DNA from: Mobilicoccus pelagius NBRC 104925 | Lineage (GTDB): Bacteria > Actinomycetota > Actinomycetes > Actinomycetales > Dermatophilaceae | Length of the DNA: 64,000 bases | Assembly: GCF_000247995.1 (NCBI RefSeq) | Contig: NZ_BAFE01000073.1 | Coordinates: forward strand, 62,001-126,000 | Direction of reading: 5' to 3' | Part shown: piece by piece, positions 41,319 through 52,364 of the stretch | Position numbering within the stretch: position 1 is the first letter of the stretch | Layout of the letters: every line of letters starts with the position of its first letter | Program-made: the position numbers and the translations under genes | The notes under the pieces: model-generated | What the model was told of the DNA's origin: nothing | Database searches by the model: none | Seen by the model: only the letters and a program-made list of their open reading frames with translations

Positions 41319-42230
41319 TCAGCCGAGGCCGGGGAGCGGGAAGTAGACCAGCGGATCGACGGCCACGCCGACGAAGAGGAGCGTGAGGTAGCTGATCGAG
41401 TAGTGGAACAGCCGCATGGGCCGGAGGGCGGCGAGGGTGGTGTTCGCCGGGTCCTTCGCGCGTCCGAGGAGCGTGTGCGCCTCACGGACGAACACGCCAC
41501 CCGTGACGACGGCGACGACGGTGTAGATCCAGCCCATCGGTGCGAGCGGGATGAGCGCGAGGGAGGCGAGGACGGTGGCCCACGCGTACGCGACGCACTG
41601 CTTCGCGACGCCCGTGTCCTCCGCGACGACGGGCAGCATCGGGATGCCGGCAGCGGCGTAGTCGTCCTTGAAGCGCATCGAGAGCGGCCAGTAGTGCGGT
41701 GGCGTCCAGAAGAACACGACGAGGAAGAGGACGAACGGCGCCCAGGCGAGGGAGTTCGTCACGGCCGACCAGCCGATGAGGACGGGCATGCAGCCCGCGA
41801 TGCCGCCCCACACGATGTTCTGCGCCGTGCGGCGCTTGAGGACGATCGTGTAGAAGACGACGTAGAGCAGGATCGCGCCGAACGACAGGGCCGCCGACAA
41901 CTCGTTGACGAGCAGCCCGAGCACGAGCACCGAGGCGACGCCGAGGACGACGCCGAAGATCACCGCGTTGCGCACCGGCATGACGCCGGTGGCGAGGGGG
42001 CGACCCTCCGTGCGGTGCATGAGGCGGTCGACGTCGCGGTCGATGATGCAGTTGAACACGTTCGCGCACGCCGCCGAGAGGGTGCCGCCGACGAGGGTGG
42101 CGAGCACGAGCGGGATCGAGGGGACGCCGCGCTCTGCGAGGAACATCACGGGGAAGGTCGTGATGAGCAGCAGTTCGATGATCCGGGGCTTCGTCAGCGA
42201 GACGTAGTCGCGCAGGCCCGCCCGCGGCAT
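41319..42230 (-). CDS. ctaB: Protohaem IX farnesyltransferase (haem O synthase)
   Basis: A UbiA-family membrane prenyltransferase of 303 residues that adds farnesyl to haem b. The first Asp-rich motif is in [20 protein letters not shown] (near residue 65) and the second in [15 protein letters not shown] (near 190); about nine membrane helices are visible. ATG 42230 is chosen, with AGGTGAG just upstream. GTG 42302 would add 24 Pro/Gly-rich residues. It is divergent from tkt and converges on ctaA. Confidence 0.93.
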   Translation of the reverse strand: MPRAGLRDYVSLTKPRIIELLLITTFPVMFLAERGVPSIPLVLATLVGGTLSAACANVFNCIIDRDVDRLMHRTEGRPLATGVMPVRNAVIFGVVLGVASVLVLGLLVNELSAALSFGAILLYVVFYTIVLKRRTAQNIVWGGIAGCMPVLIGWSAVTNSLAWAPFVLFLVVFFWTPPHYWPLSMRFKDDYAAAGIPMLPVVAEDTGVAKQCVAYAWATVLASLALIPLAPMGWIYTVVAVVTGGVFVREAHTLLGRAKDPANTTLAALRPMRLFHYSISYLTLLFVGVAVDPLVYFPLPGLG

Positions 42231-42360
42231 CGGCTCACCTGCGCCCGGCCCCGGGGTGGGAGTGTGGGCGCTGGAGTTCCGGCCTGGCTGAAGAGTGGTC
42301 ACGATGTGGTCGCAGATCCTTCGCGTGCAGGGGCCCGACGGGGGCAGGGTGCTGAGGCCC

Positions 42361-42366
42361 AGTGTA
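42361..42366 (-). promoter_or_regulatory. Possible -10 element of ctaB
   Basis: TACACT on the minus strand lies about 58 bases upstream of GTG 42302 and 130 bases upstream of ATG 42230, in the ctaB-tkt divergent gap. Confidence 0.35.
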
Positions 42367-42527
42367 GGCGCGCGACGCGTCGCCGCGCGTGGGCGGCCCC
42401 GATGCCGTCGTCGGCGGCGGCAGATACGCTCGTGGGGTATCAGGAACCGTGGCGTGAGGCGCCCCACCGAGCCCGGTGGGAGACGCCCCCACGCCCTCCC
42501 ACCAGCGCCTCCGGCGAAGGAGACCCC

Positions 42528-44705
42528 ATGACCGACCAGCTCACCGACCGCGATCCCTCCCTGCCCGCGCCCCGCTGCAGCGAGGTGGGGTGGACCGACC
42601 TCGACGTCCGCGCCGTCGACACGGTCCGCGTCCTCGCGGCCGACGCGGTGCAGAAGGCCGGCAACGGCCACCCGGGGACGGCGATGAGCCTCGCGCCGCT
42701 GGCCTACCTGCTCTTCCAGAACGTCATGACGATCGACCCGCACGACCCCGACTGGCTGGGGCGCGACCGGTTCGTCCTGTCCTGCGGGCACAGCAGCCTC
42801 ACCCAGTACCTCCAGCTCTACCTGTCCGGGTACGGCATGGAGATGGACGACCTCAAGGCGCTGCGCACGTTCGGTTCGCAGACGCCCGGCCACCCCGAGG
42901 TGCACCACACCCGCGGCGTCGAGATCACGACGGGCCCGCTCGGCTCCGGTCTCGCCACGGCCGTCGGCATGGCGATGGGCCAGCGCCGTCAGCGCGGCAT
43001 GTTCGACCCCGACGCGCCCGCCGGAGAGAGCCCGTTCGACCACCACGTCTACGTCATCGCCTCCGACGGCGACCTCATGGAGGGCGTGAGCGCCGAGGCC
43101 TCCTCCCTCGCCGGTCACCAGGAACTCGACAACCTGACGGTGATCTACGACCAGAACTTCATCTCGATCGAGGACGACACCGACATCAGCTTCAGCGAGG
43201 ACGTCAAGGCGCGCTACGAGGCGTACGGGTGGCACGTCGAGGTCGTCGACTGGCGCGGCGAGCCCTACGTCGAGGACGTCGACGCCCTCTACGACGCCCT
43301 CCAGGCAGGCGAGAAGCGTAGCGGCAGGCCGACCCTCGTCATCCTCCGCACGGTCATCGCGTGGCCGGCCCCGTCCCTCCAGGGCACGGGCAAGTCGCAC
43401 GGGGCGGCCCTCGGCGAGGAGGAGATCGCGGCGACGAAGAAGCTCCTCGGGTTCGACCCCGAGGTCGCGTTCCCCGAGGAGGCCGAGGTCCTCGCCCACG
43501 CCCGTAAGGTCGCCGACCGCGGTGCGAAGGCCCACGCCGAGTGGGAGGAGCGCTTCCAGGCGTGGCGCTCGGCCCACCCCGAGGCGGCCGCGACGCTCGA
43601 CCGCATCCGCGACCACGAGCTGCCCGAGGGGCTCGACCAGGCCCTGCCCGTCTTCCCCACCGACGCCAAGGGCATGGCGACCCGCAAGGCCTCAGGCCAG
43701 GTCATCAACGCGATCAAGGACGTCGTCCCCGAGCTGTGGGGCGGGTCGGCCGACCTCGCCGAGTCCAACAACACGGACATGAAGGGCGAGCCGAGCTTCG
43801 TGCCCGAGAGCCGCGCCACGAAGATGTGGCCCGGTGGCCCCTACGGCCGCAACCTCCACTTCGGCATCCGTGAGAACGCGATGGGCATGGCGCTCAACGG
43901 CATGGCGCTCGAGGGCCTCACGCGCCCCTACGGCGGCACGTTCCTCATCTTCTCCGACTACATGCGCCCCGCAGTCCGTCTCGCCGCCCTCCAGGACCTC
44001 GGCGTGACGTTCGTGTGGACGCACGACTCCGTCGGTCTCGGCGAGGACGGCCCGACGCACCAGCCCATCGAGCACCTCACGTCGCTGCGCGCCATTCCCC
44101 ACCTCGACGTCGTCCGCCCGGCGGACGCGAACGAGACGGCCTGGGCGTGGCGTCAGATCATCGCGAACCACGACCGCCCCGCGGGTCTCGCGCTCAGCCG
44201 CCAGAACCTCCCGGTCCTCGACCGCGACGTGTACGCCGCCGCCGAGAACACGACGAAGGGCGGCTATGTCCTCGCCGACACCGACGGCACCCCCGACGTC
44301 CTCCTCATCGCGAGCGGCTCCGAGGTCTCCCTCGCCCTCGCCGCCCGCGAGGAACTCGCGGAGATCGACGTCGCCGCGCGCGTCGTCTCGATGCCGTGCG
44401 TCGAGTGGTTCATGGAGCAGCCGCAGGAGTACCGAGAGAGCGTCCTCCCCCCGACCGTCCGCGCCCGCGTCGCCGTCGAGGCCGGGCACCCGATGACGTG
44501 GTACCGCTTCGTCGGGGACGCCGGTCGCGTCATCGGCATCGACCACTTCGGCGCCTCCGCCGCCGGGGAGGTCCTGTTCGAGGAGTTCGGCTTCACCTCC
44601 ACCGCCGTCGTCGACGCCGCCAAGGACTCCATCGAGGACGCCCGCCGCGGCGCCCGTGTCGGCACGGACGCGCGGATCGCCAACGACGAAGGGACCGAGA
44701 AGTGA
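42528..44705 (+). CDS. tkt: Transketolase
   Basis: A 725-residue thiamine diphosphate enzyme of the pentose phosphate pathway. It shows [19 protein letters not shown] (near residue 44), [14 protein letters not shown] (near 138), the ThDP/Mg motif [13 protein letters not shown] to [11 protein letters not shown] (near 180-215), and the pyrimidine-domain [14 protein letters not shown] (near 446). The length is normal. AAGGAG lies before ATG 42528. It is the first of four coupled genes, tkt-tal-zwf-opcA, joined by GTGA overlaps. Confidence 0.97.
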   Translation: MTDQLTDRDPSLPAPRCSEVGWTDLDVRAVDTVRVLAADAVQKAGNGHPGTAMSLAPLAYLLFQNVMTIDPHDPDWLGRDRFVLSCGHSSLTQYLQLYLSGYGMEMDDLKALRTFGSQTPGHPEVHHTRGVEITTGPLGSGLATAVGMAMGQRRQRGMFDPDAPAGESPFDHHVYVIASDGDLMEGVSAEASSLAGHQELDNLTVIYDQNFISIEDDTDISFSEDVKARYEAYGWHVEVVDWRGEPYVEDVDALYDALQAGEKRSGRPTLVILRTVIAWPAPSLQGTGKSHGAALGEEEIAATKKLLGFDPEVAFPEEAEVLAHARKVADRGAKAHAEWEERFQAWRSAHPEAAATLDRIRDHELPEGLDQALPVFPTDAKGMATRKASGQVINAIKDVVPELWGGSADLAESNNTDMKGEPSFVPESRATKMWPGGPYGRNLHFGIRENAMGMALNGMALEGLTRPYGGTFLIFSDYMRPAVRLAALQDLGVTFVWTHDSVGLGEDGPTHQPIEHLTSLRAIPHLDVVRPADANETAWAWRQIIANHDRPAGLALSRQNLPVLDRDVYAAAENTTKGGYVLADTDGTPDVLLIASGSEVSLALAAREELAEIDVAARVVSMPCVEWFMEQPQEYRESVLPPTVRARVAVEAGHPMTWYRFVGDAGRVIGIDHFGASAAGEVLFEEFGFTSTAVVDAAKDSIEDARRGARVGTDARIANDEGTEK

Positions 44706-45814
44706 GCGCCAACCCCCGCCTGGCCGCCCTCTCCGAGGCCGGCGTTTCCATCTGGCTCGACGACCTCAACCGCGAGCTCATCTCCTCGGGACGCCTCGCG
44801 CGTCTCGTCGAGGAGTACTCCGTCGTCGGTGTGACGACGAACCCGACGATCTTCGCGACGGCCCTCGCCGACGGTGAGGCCTACGCCGACCAGGTCGCCG
44901 AGCTGTCGAAGAACGGCGCGAGCGTCGACGAGGCGATCCTCACCCTCACGACCGACGACGTCCGCGACGCGTGCGACGTGTTCATGCCGGTCTACGAGGC
45001 CACCGGTGGCGTCGACGGCCGCGTCTCGATCGAGGTCGACCCCGGCCTCGCACACGACACCGCGGGCACCGTCGAGAGCGCCGAGCTCCTGTGGCGCACC
45101 GTCGACCGACCCAACCTCCTGGTCAAGATCCCCGCCACCGACGAGGGGCTGCCCGCCATCAGCCAGGTGCTCGCCAAGGGCATCAGCGTCAACGTCACGT
45201 TGATCTTCTCGGTCGACCGGTACCGCGGCGTGCTCAACGCGTTCCTCACAGGTCTCGAGCAGGCCCGGGAGCACGGTGTCGACCTCTCGACGATCCACTC
45301 GGTCGCGTCGTTCTTCGTCTCCCGCCTCGACACCGACGTCGACGCCCGGCTCGACGCGATCGGGTCGGAGGAGGCCCTCGCCCTCAAGGGCAAGGCCGCC
45401 CTCGCCAACGCGCGCCTCGCCCACCGGGCATTCGAGTCCGTACGCGACACGCCCCGTTGGCGCACCCTCGCCGACGACGGCGCCCACCTGCAGCGTCCGC
45501 TCTGGGCGTCGACCGGGGTCAAGGACCCCGACTACCCCGACACGATGTACCTCACGGGGCTCGTCACCGAGGACGTCGTCAACACGATGCCCGCGGCGAC
45601 CCTCGAGGCGTTCGCCGACCACGGCGAGGTCGCGGGCGACACCGTCACCGGCCGCGCCGAGGAGTCAGAGGCCGTCCTCGACGATCTCGAGCGCCTGGGC
45701 ATCTCCTACCCCGAGGTCATCGCCAAGCTCGAACGGGAGGGCGTCGAGAAGTTCGTCGGCTCCTGGGGCGAGCTCACCGGCACGGTGCAGCGTGCCCTGG
45801 AGAAGGGCGAGTGA
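44702..45814 (+). CDS. tal: Transaldolase
   Basis: A 370-residue class I aldolase-type enzyme that transfers three-carbon units between sugar phosphates. GVTTNPTIF (near residue 41) is the family's first signature, and the Schiff-base Lys is in [12 protein letters not shown] (near 142). The GTG start overlaps the tkt stop, and the stop overlaps the zwf start. Confidence 0.96.
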   Translation: MSANPRLAALSEAGVSIWLDDLNRELISSGRLARLVEEYSVVGVTTNPTIFATALADGEAYADQVAELSKNGASVDEAILTLTTDDVRDACDVFMPVYEATGGVDGRVSIEVDPGLAHDTAGTVESAELLWRTVDRPNLLVKIPATDEGLPAISQVLAKGISVNVTLIFSVDRYRGVLNAFLTGLEQAREHGVDLSTIHSVASFFVSRLDTDVDARLDAIGSEEALALKGKAALANARLAHRAFESVRDTPRWRTLADDGAHLQRPLWASTGVKDPDYPDTMYLTGLVTEDVVNTMPAATLEAFADHGEVAGDTVTGRAEESEAVLDDLERLGISYPEVIAKLEREGVEKFVGSWGELTGTVQRALEKGE

Positions 45815-47367
45815 ACCCGGCCCCCATCACGCGGGAGCACAACCCGCTGCGCGCGCCCGACGACCTGCGGCTCCCGCGGATCGCCGGGCCGTGCGCGGTC
45901 GTGCTCTTCGGCGTCACCGGCGACCTCGCCCGCAAGAAGCTGCTCCCCGCGATCTACGATCTCGCGAGCCGTGGTCTGCTCCCGCCGGGCTTCTCCCTCG
46001 TCGGGTTCGGCCGTCGCGACTGGAACGACGCCGATTTCGCCGAGTACGTCCGGGAAGCCGTCACCGCCCACGCCCGCACACCCTTCGGCGAGGAGGTGTG
46101 GAGCGAGCTCGTCGACGGACTCCGGTTCGTCTCCGGCTCGTTCGACGACGACGCGGCGTTCGACCACCTCGCCGACCTCCTCGCGGAGCTCGACGAGAAG
46201 CGCGGAACGGGCGGCAACCACGCCTTCTACCTCTCGATCCCGCCGGACGCGTTCCCCGACGTGTGTCGGCAGATCCAGCGCAGCGGCCTCGCTGACGGCG
46301 ACGCCCGCGGGGCACACCCGGAGTCGTGGCGGCGCGTCGTCATCGAGAAGCCGTTCGGTCACGACCTCCGCAGCGCGCAGGAGCTCAACCGCATCGTCGA
46401 GGGCGTGTTCCCCGCCGACTCGATCTTCCGGATCGACCACTACCTCGGCAAGGAGACCGTCCAGAACATCCTCGCCCTGCGGTTCGCCAACGAGATGTTC
46501 GAACCGATCTGGAACGGAAACCACGTCGACCACGTCCAGATCACCATGGCCGAGGACATGGGCATCGGTGGCCGCGCCGGGTACTACGACGGCATCGGCG
46601 CCGCACGCGACGTCATCCAGAACCACCTCCTCCAGCTCCTCGCGCTCGTCGCGATGGAGGAGCCGCTCTCCTTCGACGCCGAGCATCTGCGGGCGGAGAA
46701 GCGAAAGGTCCTCGAGGCGACCCGACTCGCCGGGCCCGTCTCCACGGCGGCGGCCCGCGGCGTCTACGCCGCCGGATGGCAGGGCGGCGAGCCCGTCGGT
46801 GGGTACGCCGAGGAGGAGGGCGTGGCCCCCGACTCGACGACGGAGACGTTCGCCGCGCTCGCCCTCGCCGTCGACACGCGACGGTGGGCCGGCGTGCCGT
46901 TCTACCTCCGCACCGGCAAGCGCCTCCCCAAACGCGTCACCGAGGTCGCGGTGATGTTCCGCCCCGCGCCGCATCACCCCTTCGGGCACGACGCCACCGA
47001 AGAGCTCGGCGCGAACGCCGTCGTCATCCGCGTCCAGCCGGACGAGGGCGTCACGCTCCGGTTCGGTGCCAAGGTCCCCGGCACCGCTCTCGAGGTCCGC
47101 GACGTGAGCATGGACTTCGGCTACGGCCGGTCGTTCATGCAGTCGAGCCCGGAGGCCTACGAACGGCTCATCCTCGACGTGCTCCTCGGCGACCCGCCGC
47201 TGTTCCCCCGGCACGAGGAGGTCGCGTCGTCCTGGCGGATCCTCGACCCCGTCACCGCCGCATGGGCGCGGTCGGGCGAGCCCGAGCCGTACCCCGCCGG
47301 CAGCTGGGGTCCGTCCTCCGCCGACGAACTCCTCGCCCGTGACGGACGCACCTGGAGGCTCCCGTGA
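45811..47367 (+). CDS. zwf: Glucose-6-phosphate 1-dehydrogenase
   Basis: A 518-residue NADP-dependent enzyme opening the oxidative pentose phosphate branch. The cofactor motif [18 protein letters not shown] (near residue 34) and the substrate/catalytic motif RIDHYLGKE (near 209) are intact. In most Micrococcales a pgi gene sits between tal and zwf; here zwf starts directly in the tal stop codon (GTGA). Confidence 0.97.
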   Translation: MNPAPITREHNPLRAPDDLRLPRIAGPCAVVLFGVTGDLARKKLLPAIYDLASRGLLPPGFSLVGFGRRDWNDADFAEYVREAVTAHARTPFGEEVWSELVDGLRFVSGSFDDDAAFDHLADLLAELDEKRGTGGNHAFYLSIPPDAFPDVCRQIQRSGLADGDARGAHPESWRRVVIEKPFGHDLRSAQELNRIVEGVFPADSIFRIDHYLGKETVQNILALRFANEMFEPIWNGNHVDHVQITMAEDMGIGGRAGYYDGIGAARDVIQNHLLQLLALVAMEEPLSFDAEHLRAEKRKVLEATRLAGPVSTAAARGVYAAGWQGGEPVGGYAEEEGVAPDSTTETFAALALAVDTRRWAGVPFYLRTGKRLPKRVTEVAVMFRPAPHHPFGHDATEELGANAVVIRVQPDEGVTLRFGAKVPGTALEVRDVSMDFGYGRSFMQSSPEAYERLILDVLLGDPPLFPRHEEVASSWRILDPVTAAWARSGEPEPYPAGSWGPSSADELLARDGRTWRLP

Positions 47368-48395
47368 TCGTCGACATGCCCGACACCTCCGTCGGCGACC
47401 TCTCCCGCAAGCTCCTCGAGCTGCGGCACGGCGTCGGGGCCATGGCCCTGAGCCGGGTATTCACGCTCGTCGTCGTCACGACTCCGCAGGACGAGGAACG
47501 TGCCCTCGCCGTCGCGGAGACGGCGACCCGCCAGCACCCCTCGCGCATCGTCGCGGTCGTCCGTGGGTCGGCACGCGGCAAGGATCGCATCGACGGCCAG
47601 ATCCGCGTCGGCGGCGACGCCGGGGCGAGTGAGATGGTCGTCCTGCGGCTCAGCGGTGACCTCACCGAGCACGGCGAGGCCGTCGTCCTCCCCCTCCTCC
47701 TCGCCGACTCCCCCGTCGTCGCGTGGTGGCCCGGTGAGTGCCCGGAGGACGTCTCGGCGCACCCGATCGGTCGCATCGCGCGCCGCCGCATCACCGACGC
47801 CGAGCACACCCCGTCGCCGAGCGACGAGATCCGGCGGCGGGCCGCGACGTACGCACCGGGCGACAGCGACCTCGTGTGGACGCGGACGACCCGCTGGCGG
47901 GGCCTCCTCGCCGCGGCGCTCGACCTGCCCCCGTACGAGCCGGTCACGCGCGTGTGCGTCACCGGGGCCTACGACTCGGCCTCGGCCGACCTCCTCGCCG
48001 CGTGGCTCGGCGCCGCGTTGTCGTGCGACGTCGTGCGGGCCCGCACCGAGGCCGGCACGGGTCTCGTCAGCGTGCGTCTCGACCGACGCAGCGGGCCGGT
48101 CGACCTCGTCCGCCCCGACGGACTGGTCGCGACGCTCGAACAGCCCGAGCAGCCCGCGCGGCGGCTCGTCGTCGCCCGACGCGAGGAGGCGGAGTGCCTC
48201 GCCGACGAACTCTCCCACCTCGGGGAGGACGACGTGTACGCCCGCACACTGCACCGCGGCATCCCTCTCCTCGAGGGCGCCGCGCTCCCCGCGAAGGAGG
48301 CCGTCGAGAAGGGCACCGCCCCCTCCCCCGACGCCTCCCGGGCACTCGCGCGACGGCTGCGGGAACGAGCCGGGGTGCCGCGCGCGCAGGACTGA
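47364..48395 (+). CDS. opcA: OpcA, glucose-6-phosphate dehydrogenase assembly protein
   Basis: A 343-residue OpcA/G6PD-assembly family protein that in Actinobacteria is needed for full Zwf activity. SPVVAWWPGECPED (near residue 116) and ARRRITDAEH are recognisable family segments. GTG 47364 overlaps the zwf stop. The pgl gene that normally follows is absent; a strong terminator comes next. Confidence 0.92.
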   Translation: MIVDMPDTSVGDLSRKLLELRHGVGAMALSRVFTLVVVTTPQDEERALAVAETATRQHPSRIVAVVRGSARGKDRIDGQIRVGGDAGASEMVVLRLSGDLTEHGEAVVLPLLLADSPVVAWWPGECPEDVSAHPIGRIARRRITDAEHTPSPSDEIRRRAATYAPGDSDLVWTRTTRWRGLLAAALDLPPYEPVTRVCVTGAYDSASADLLAAWLGAALSCDVVRARTEAGTGLVSVRLDRRSGPVDLVRPDGLVATLEQPEQPARRLVVARREEAECLADELSHLGEDDVYARTLHRGIPLLEGAALPAKEAVEKGTAPSPDASRALARRLRERAGVPRAQD

Positions 48396-48421
48396 CGCCG
48401 CACCACCCGGGGACGAACAGG

Positions 48422-48456
48422 AGAGAGCCCGAGCCGGACACCGGCTCGGGCTCTCT
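48422..48456. terminator. Bidirectional terminator between opcA and secG
   Basis: A 16-bp stem (48422-48437 with 48441-48456) closes on the three-base loop ACA, 26 bases after opcA and 17 bases from the end of secG. It should stop both converging transcripts. Confidence 0.75.
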
Positions 48457-48472
48457 GGTACGTCCGACGGGG

Positions 48473-48718
48473 TCAGCCCTGGAACCTCACGACGAGGCCG
48501 AGGCCGACGATGGCGGCGAGCCACACGAGGGCCATGCCGACGGTGATGCGGTTGAGGTTGCGCTCGGCGACCGAGGAGCCACCCATCGTGCTCGACATGG
48601 CGCCACCGAACATGTCGGACATGCCGCCGCCCTTGCCCTTGTGGGCGAGGATGAGGAACACGAGGAAGACACCGGTGACGGCGAGGAACACCTCGAGCGC
48701 GATCTTCAGGATGTCCAC
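48473..48718 (-). CDS. secG: Preprotein translocase subunit SecG
   Basis: An 81-residue membrane protein with two hydrophobic helices (residues ~5-25 and 58-77) joined by a Gly/Ser/Met-rich cytosolic loop (HKGKGGGMSDMFGGAM). This is the standard SecG topology. It helps the SecYEG channel. GTG 48718 starts it. It is the last gene after tpiA, the usual actinobacterial position. Confidence 0.92.
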   Translation of the reverse strand: MDILKIALEVFLAVTGVFLVFLILAHKGKGGGMSDMFGGAMSSTMGGSSVAERNLNRITVGMALVWLAAIVGLGLVVRFQG

Positions 48719-48903
48719 GGTGTTCGACCTGTTCTGTGCGGGGGTGTCTGACGGGCGCGGGCGACGTGCTGCGTCCCCGAGCGCCCTTCCAGAGTACCCG
48801 AGGCCGCCCTGGGACGCCGGAACGCCCGGCTGCGAGCCCCGTGAGGGGGCAGGCGGACCGGGCGTCCCGTCGACGTCGCTGCAGGGCCGGGGCCCGCGGT
48901 GAC

Positions 48904-49686
48904 TCAGTTCTTGTCGAAGCCGCAGATCTTCGCGAACTCCTCGGGCTTGAGCGACGCGCCGCCCACGAGCGCACCGTCGACGTCGGGCTTGACCATGATG
49001 TCGGCGACGTTCGAGGACTTGACGGAGCCGCCGTAGAGGATGCGGATGCCGTCGGCGGTCGCCTGGCCGTACAGCTCGGCGAGCTTGCCGCGGATCGCGC
49101 CGCAGACCTCCTGGGCGTCCTCGGGCGTGGCGACCTCGCCGGTGCCGATGGCCCAGATGGGCTCGTAGGCGATGACGATGCTCTTGACCTGCTCGGCGGG
49201 GATGCCCGCGAGGTCGGCCTCGATCTGCGCGAGGACGTGCTCGACCTGCTTGCCGGCCTTGCGGACCTCGAGGGCTTCGCCGCAGCAGAGGATCGGGGTG
49301 AGGCCGTGCTTGTAGGCCGCCTGGACCTTGCGGTTGAGGAGCTCGTCGGACTCGGCGTGGTACTCGCGGCGCTCGCTGTGGCCGATGATCGCGTAGGTGC
49401 AGCCGAGCTTGGCGAGCATCGAGCCGGACACCTCACCGGTGTAGGCGCCCTCGTCGTGCTCGGAGATGTCCTGCGCGCCGTAGACGATCTGGAGCTTGTC
49501 GCCCTCGACGAGTGTCTGCACCGTGCGGAGGGCGGTGAACGGCGGGCAGACCGCCACCTCGACCTTGGCGAAGTCGTGCTCGGCGTCCTTGAGCGACCAG
49601 TCGAGCTTCTGCACGAGCTGGGTCGCCTGCAGGTGGTCGAGGTTCATCTTCCAGTTGCCCGCCATGAGCGGGGTACGCGAAGCCAT
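48904..49686 (-). CDS. tpiA: Triosephosphate isomerase
   Basis: A 260-residue TIM-barrel enzyme interconverting dihydroxyacetone phosphate and glyceraldehyde-3-phosphate. The substrate-binding AGNWKMN (near residue 9), the catalytic His in IGHSERREY (near 101) and the catalytic Glu in [11 protein letters not shown] (near 173) are all present. It lies 42 bases after pgk. Confidence 0.97.
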   Translation of the reverse strand: MASRTPLMAGNWKMNLDHLQATQLVQKLDWSLKDAEHDFAKVEVAVCPPFTALRTVQTLVEGDKLQIVYGAQDISEHDEGAYTGEVSGSMLAKLGCTYAIIGHSERREYHAESDELLNRKVQAAYKHGLTPILCCGEALEVRKAGKQVEHVLAQIEADLAGIPAEQVKSIVIAYEPIWAIGTGEVATPEDAQEVCGAIRGKLAELYGQATADGIRILYGGSVKSSNVADIMVKPDVDGALVGGASLKPEEFAKICGFDKN

Positions 49687-49728
49687 GTTCGTCCTCTCGG
49701 GAGAAATCGGTGGATGTGGGGGCGGGCG

Positions 49729-50937
49729 TCAGTCCGCGAGGATCTCGATGCCGGGCAGGTTCTTGCCCTCGAGGTACTCGAGGCTCGCGCCGCCACCGGT
49801 GGAGATGTGGCCGAACTGGTCGTCGGTGAAGCCGAGCTGGCGCACCGCGGCGGCGGAGTCGCCACCGCCGACGACCGTGAGGGCGCCGTTCGACGTGGCG
49901 TCGACGAGGGCCTTCGCGACGGCCTTCGTGCCCTCGGCGTAAGGGGCCATCTCGAACGCGCCCATCGGGCCGTTCCAGAAGACGGTCTTGCAGTCGGCGA
50001 GCTTGCTCGCGAACAGCTCACGGCTCTTCGGGCCGATGTCGAGGCCCATCTCGTCGGCCGGGATCGCGTCGGAGGGGACGACCTCGGTGTCGACGTCAGC
50101 GGAGAACTCGGGTGCGATGACCGTGTCGACGGGAAGGACGATCTCGACGCCGTTGGCCTGCGCGTCGTCGAGGAACTTCTTGCACGTGTCGACCTTCTCG
50201 GCGTCGAGGAGGCTCGTGCCGACCTCGTGCCCCTGGGCCTTGAGGAACGTGTACGCCATGCCGCCACCGATGAGGAGGCGGTCGGCGGTCTTCATGAGGT
50301 TCTCGATGACGGCGAGCTTGTCGGCGACCTTGGCGCCGCCGAGGACGACGGCGTAGGGGCGCTTCGGCTCCTCGGTGAGGCGCTTGAGCACCTCGACCTC
50401 GGCACCGACCAGGCCACCGGCGTAGTGCGGGAGGCGTGTCGCGACGTCGTAGACCGACGCCTGCTTTCGGTGGACGACGCCGAAGCCGTCGGAGACGAAC
50501 GCGTCGGCGAGGGAGGCGAGCTCGTCGGCGAAGGCGCCGCGCTCGGACTCGTCCTTGCTTGTCTCACCGGGGTTGAAGCGAAGGTTCTCGAGGAGGGCGA
50601 CGTCGCCGTCCTTCAGGCCCGCGACGACCGACTTGGCCGATTCCCCCACGGTGTCCTCGGCGAACGCGACGTCCTTGCCGAGAAGCTCGGAGAGACGCCC
50701 GACGACGGGACGCAGGGAGTACCTGTCCTCCGGGGCGCCCTTGGGGCGGCCGAGGTGGGCGACGACGACGACCTTGGCGCCCGCGTCGCTGAGCTTCTTG
50801 AGCGTGGGGACGGAGGCGCGCACGCGGCCGTCGTCGGTGATGGTGCGGTTCTCGTCGAGCGGGACGTTGAGATCGCTGCGGACGAGAACGGTCTTGCCGT
50901 GGAGGTCCTCGGCGAGGAGGTTGTCGATCGTCTTCAT
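49729..50937 (-). CDS. pgk: Phosphoglycerate kinase
   Basis: A 402-residue two-domain glycolytic kinase. [15 protein letters not shown] (near residue 17), [11 protein letters not shown] (near 56), [10 protein letters not shown] (near 199) and the nucleotide-side [13 protein letters not shown] (near 360) are all family motifs. AGGAG lies before ATG 50937. It lies about 150 bases after gap with a hairpin between them. Confidence 0.97.
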   Translation of the reverse strand: MKTIDNLLAEDLHGKTVLVRSDLNVPLDENRTITDDGRVRASVPTLKKLSDAGAKVVVVAHLGRPKGAPEDRYSLRPVVGRLSELLGKDVAFAEDTVGESAKSVVAGLKDGDVALLENLRFNPGETSKDESERGAFADELASLADAFVSDGFGVVHRKQASVYDVATRLPHYAGGLVGAEVEVLKRLTEEPKRPYAVVLGGAKVADKLAVIENLMKTADRLLIGGGMAYTFLKAQGHEVGTSLLDAEKVDTCKKFLDDAQANGVEIVLPVDTVIAPEFSADVDTEVVPSDAIPADEMGLDIGPKSRELFASKLADCKTVFWNGPMGAFEMAPYAEGTKAVAKALVDATSNGALTVVGGGDSAAAVRQLGFTDDQFGHISTGGGASLEYLEGKNLPGIEILAD

Positions 50938-51015
50938 GGACTGCTCCTGTGCAGGGGTGAGACGTGCGCCGGCGAGGCTCCCCGCCGACGGGTGGTGCGG
51001 GCTACGTGGGGAGAC

Positions 51016-51057
51016 GCCGACGCCGGGCGACCGGGAGTCCGGCCGCCCGGCGTCGGC
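51016..51057 (-). terminator. Hairpin between gap and pgk
   Basis: A 14-bp perfect stem (51016-51029 with 51044-51057) has a 14-base loop that is itself partly paired. It follows the gap stop on the minus strand. As pgk has its own ribosome site further on, it may act as a partial terminator or as an mRNA-stabilising element that raises gap over pgk. Confidence 0.5.
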
Positions 51058-51088
51058 GGTGAGTCATGCTCGGCTCAGGGCCGGATGC

Positions 51089-52138
<1,050 letters not shown>

Positions 52139-52213
52139 TCACCGGGCCGGCACCGGGGGCGCCGCGGCGGAGACGTCGGGGACGGAGGTCGCACGCCTTC
52201 GTACGACACTTCG

Positions 52214-52219
52214 ACCCTA
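52214..52219 (-). promoter_or_regulatory. Possible -10 element of the gap operon
   Basis: TAGGGT on the minus strand lies about 125 bases upstream of the gap start codon. This would give gap a long 5' leader compared with its neighbours. Confidence 0.35.
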
Positions 52220-52350
52220 GGCGATACCCACTGGTCCTTCCACTCGTGGGGCCCGAAAGTCCCTTCTCGGCGTGCCCTGCAGGGATGGCCGGGCGCGGGG
52301 CGCCGAGGTGGTTGTGCGTGGTCCGGGCCGGTGGGGCGGGCCGAGCCCCA

Positions 52351-52356
52351 TATGTT
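52351..52356 (+). promoter_or_regulatory. -10 element for BCCT transporter mRNA
   Basis: TATGTT lies eight bases before the ATG at 52365, which fits a leaderless or nearly leaderless transcript. Confidence 0.45.
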
Positions 52357-52364
52357 GACGGGTC

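Noticed and set aside
40905-42527. Open frame continuous with tkt that would give a protein of over 1,200 residues
   Set aside because: The part before 42528 is antisense to ctaB or intergenic and has charged, repetitive composition. AAGGAG and the conserved transketolase start fix the ATG at 42528.
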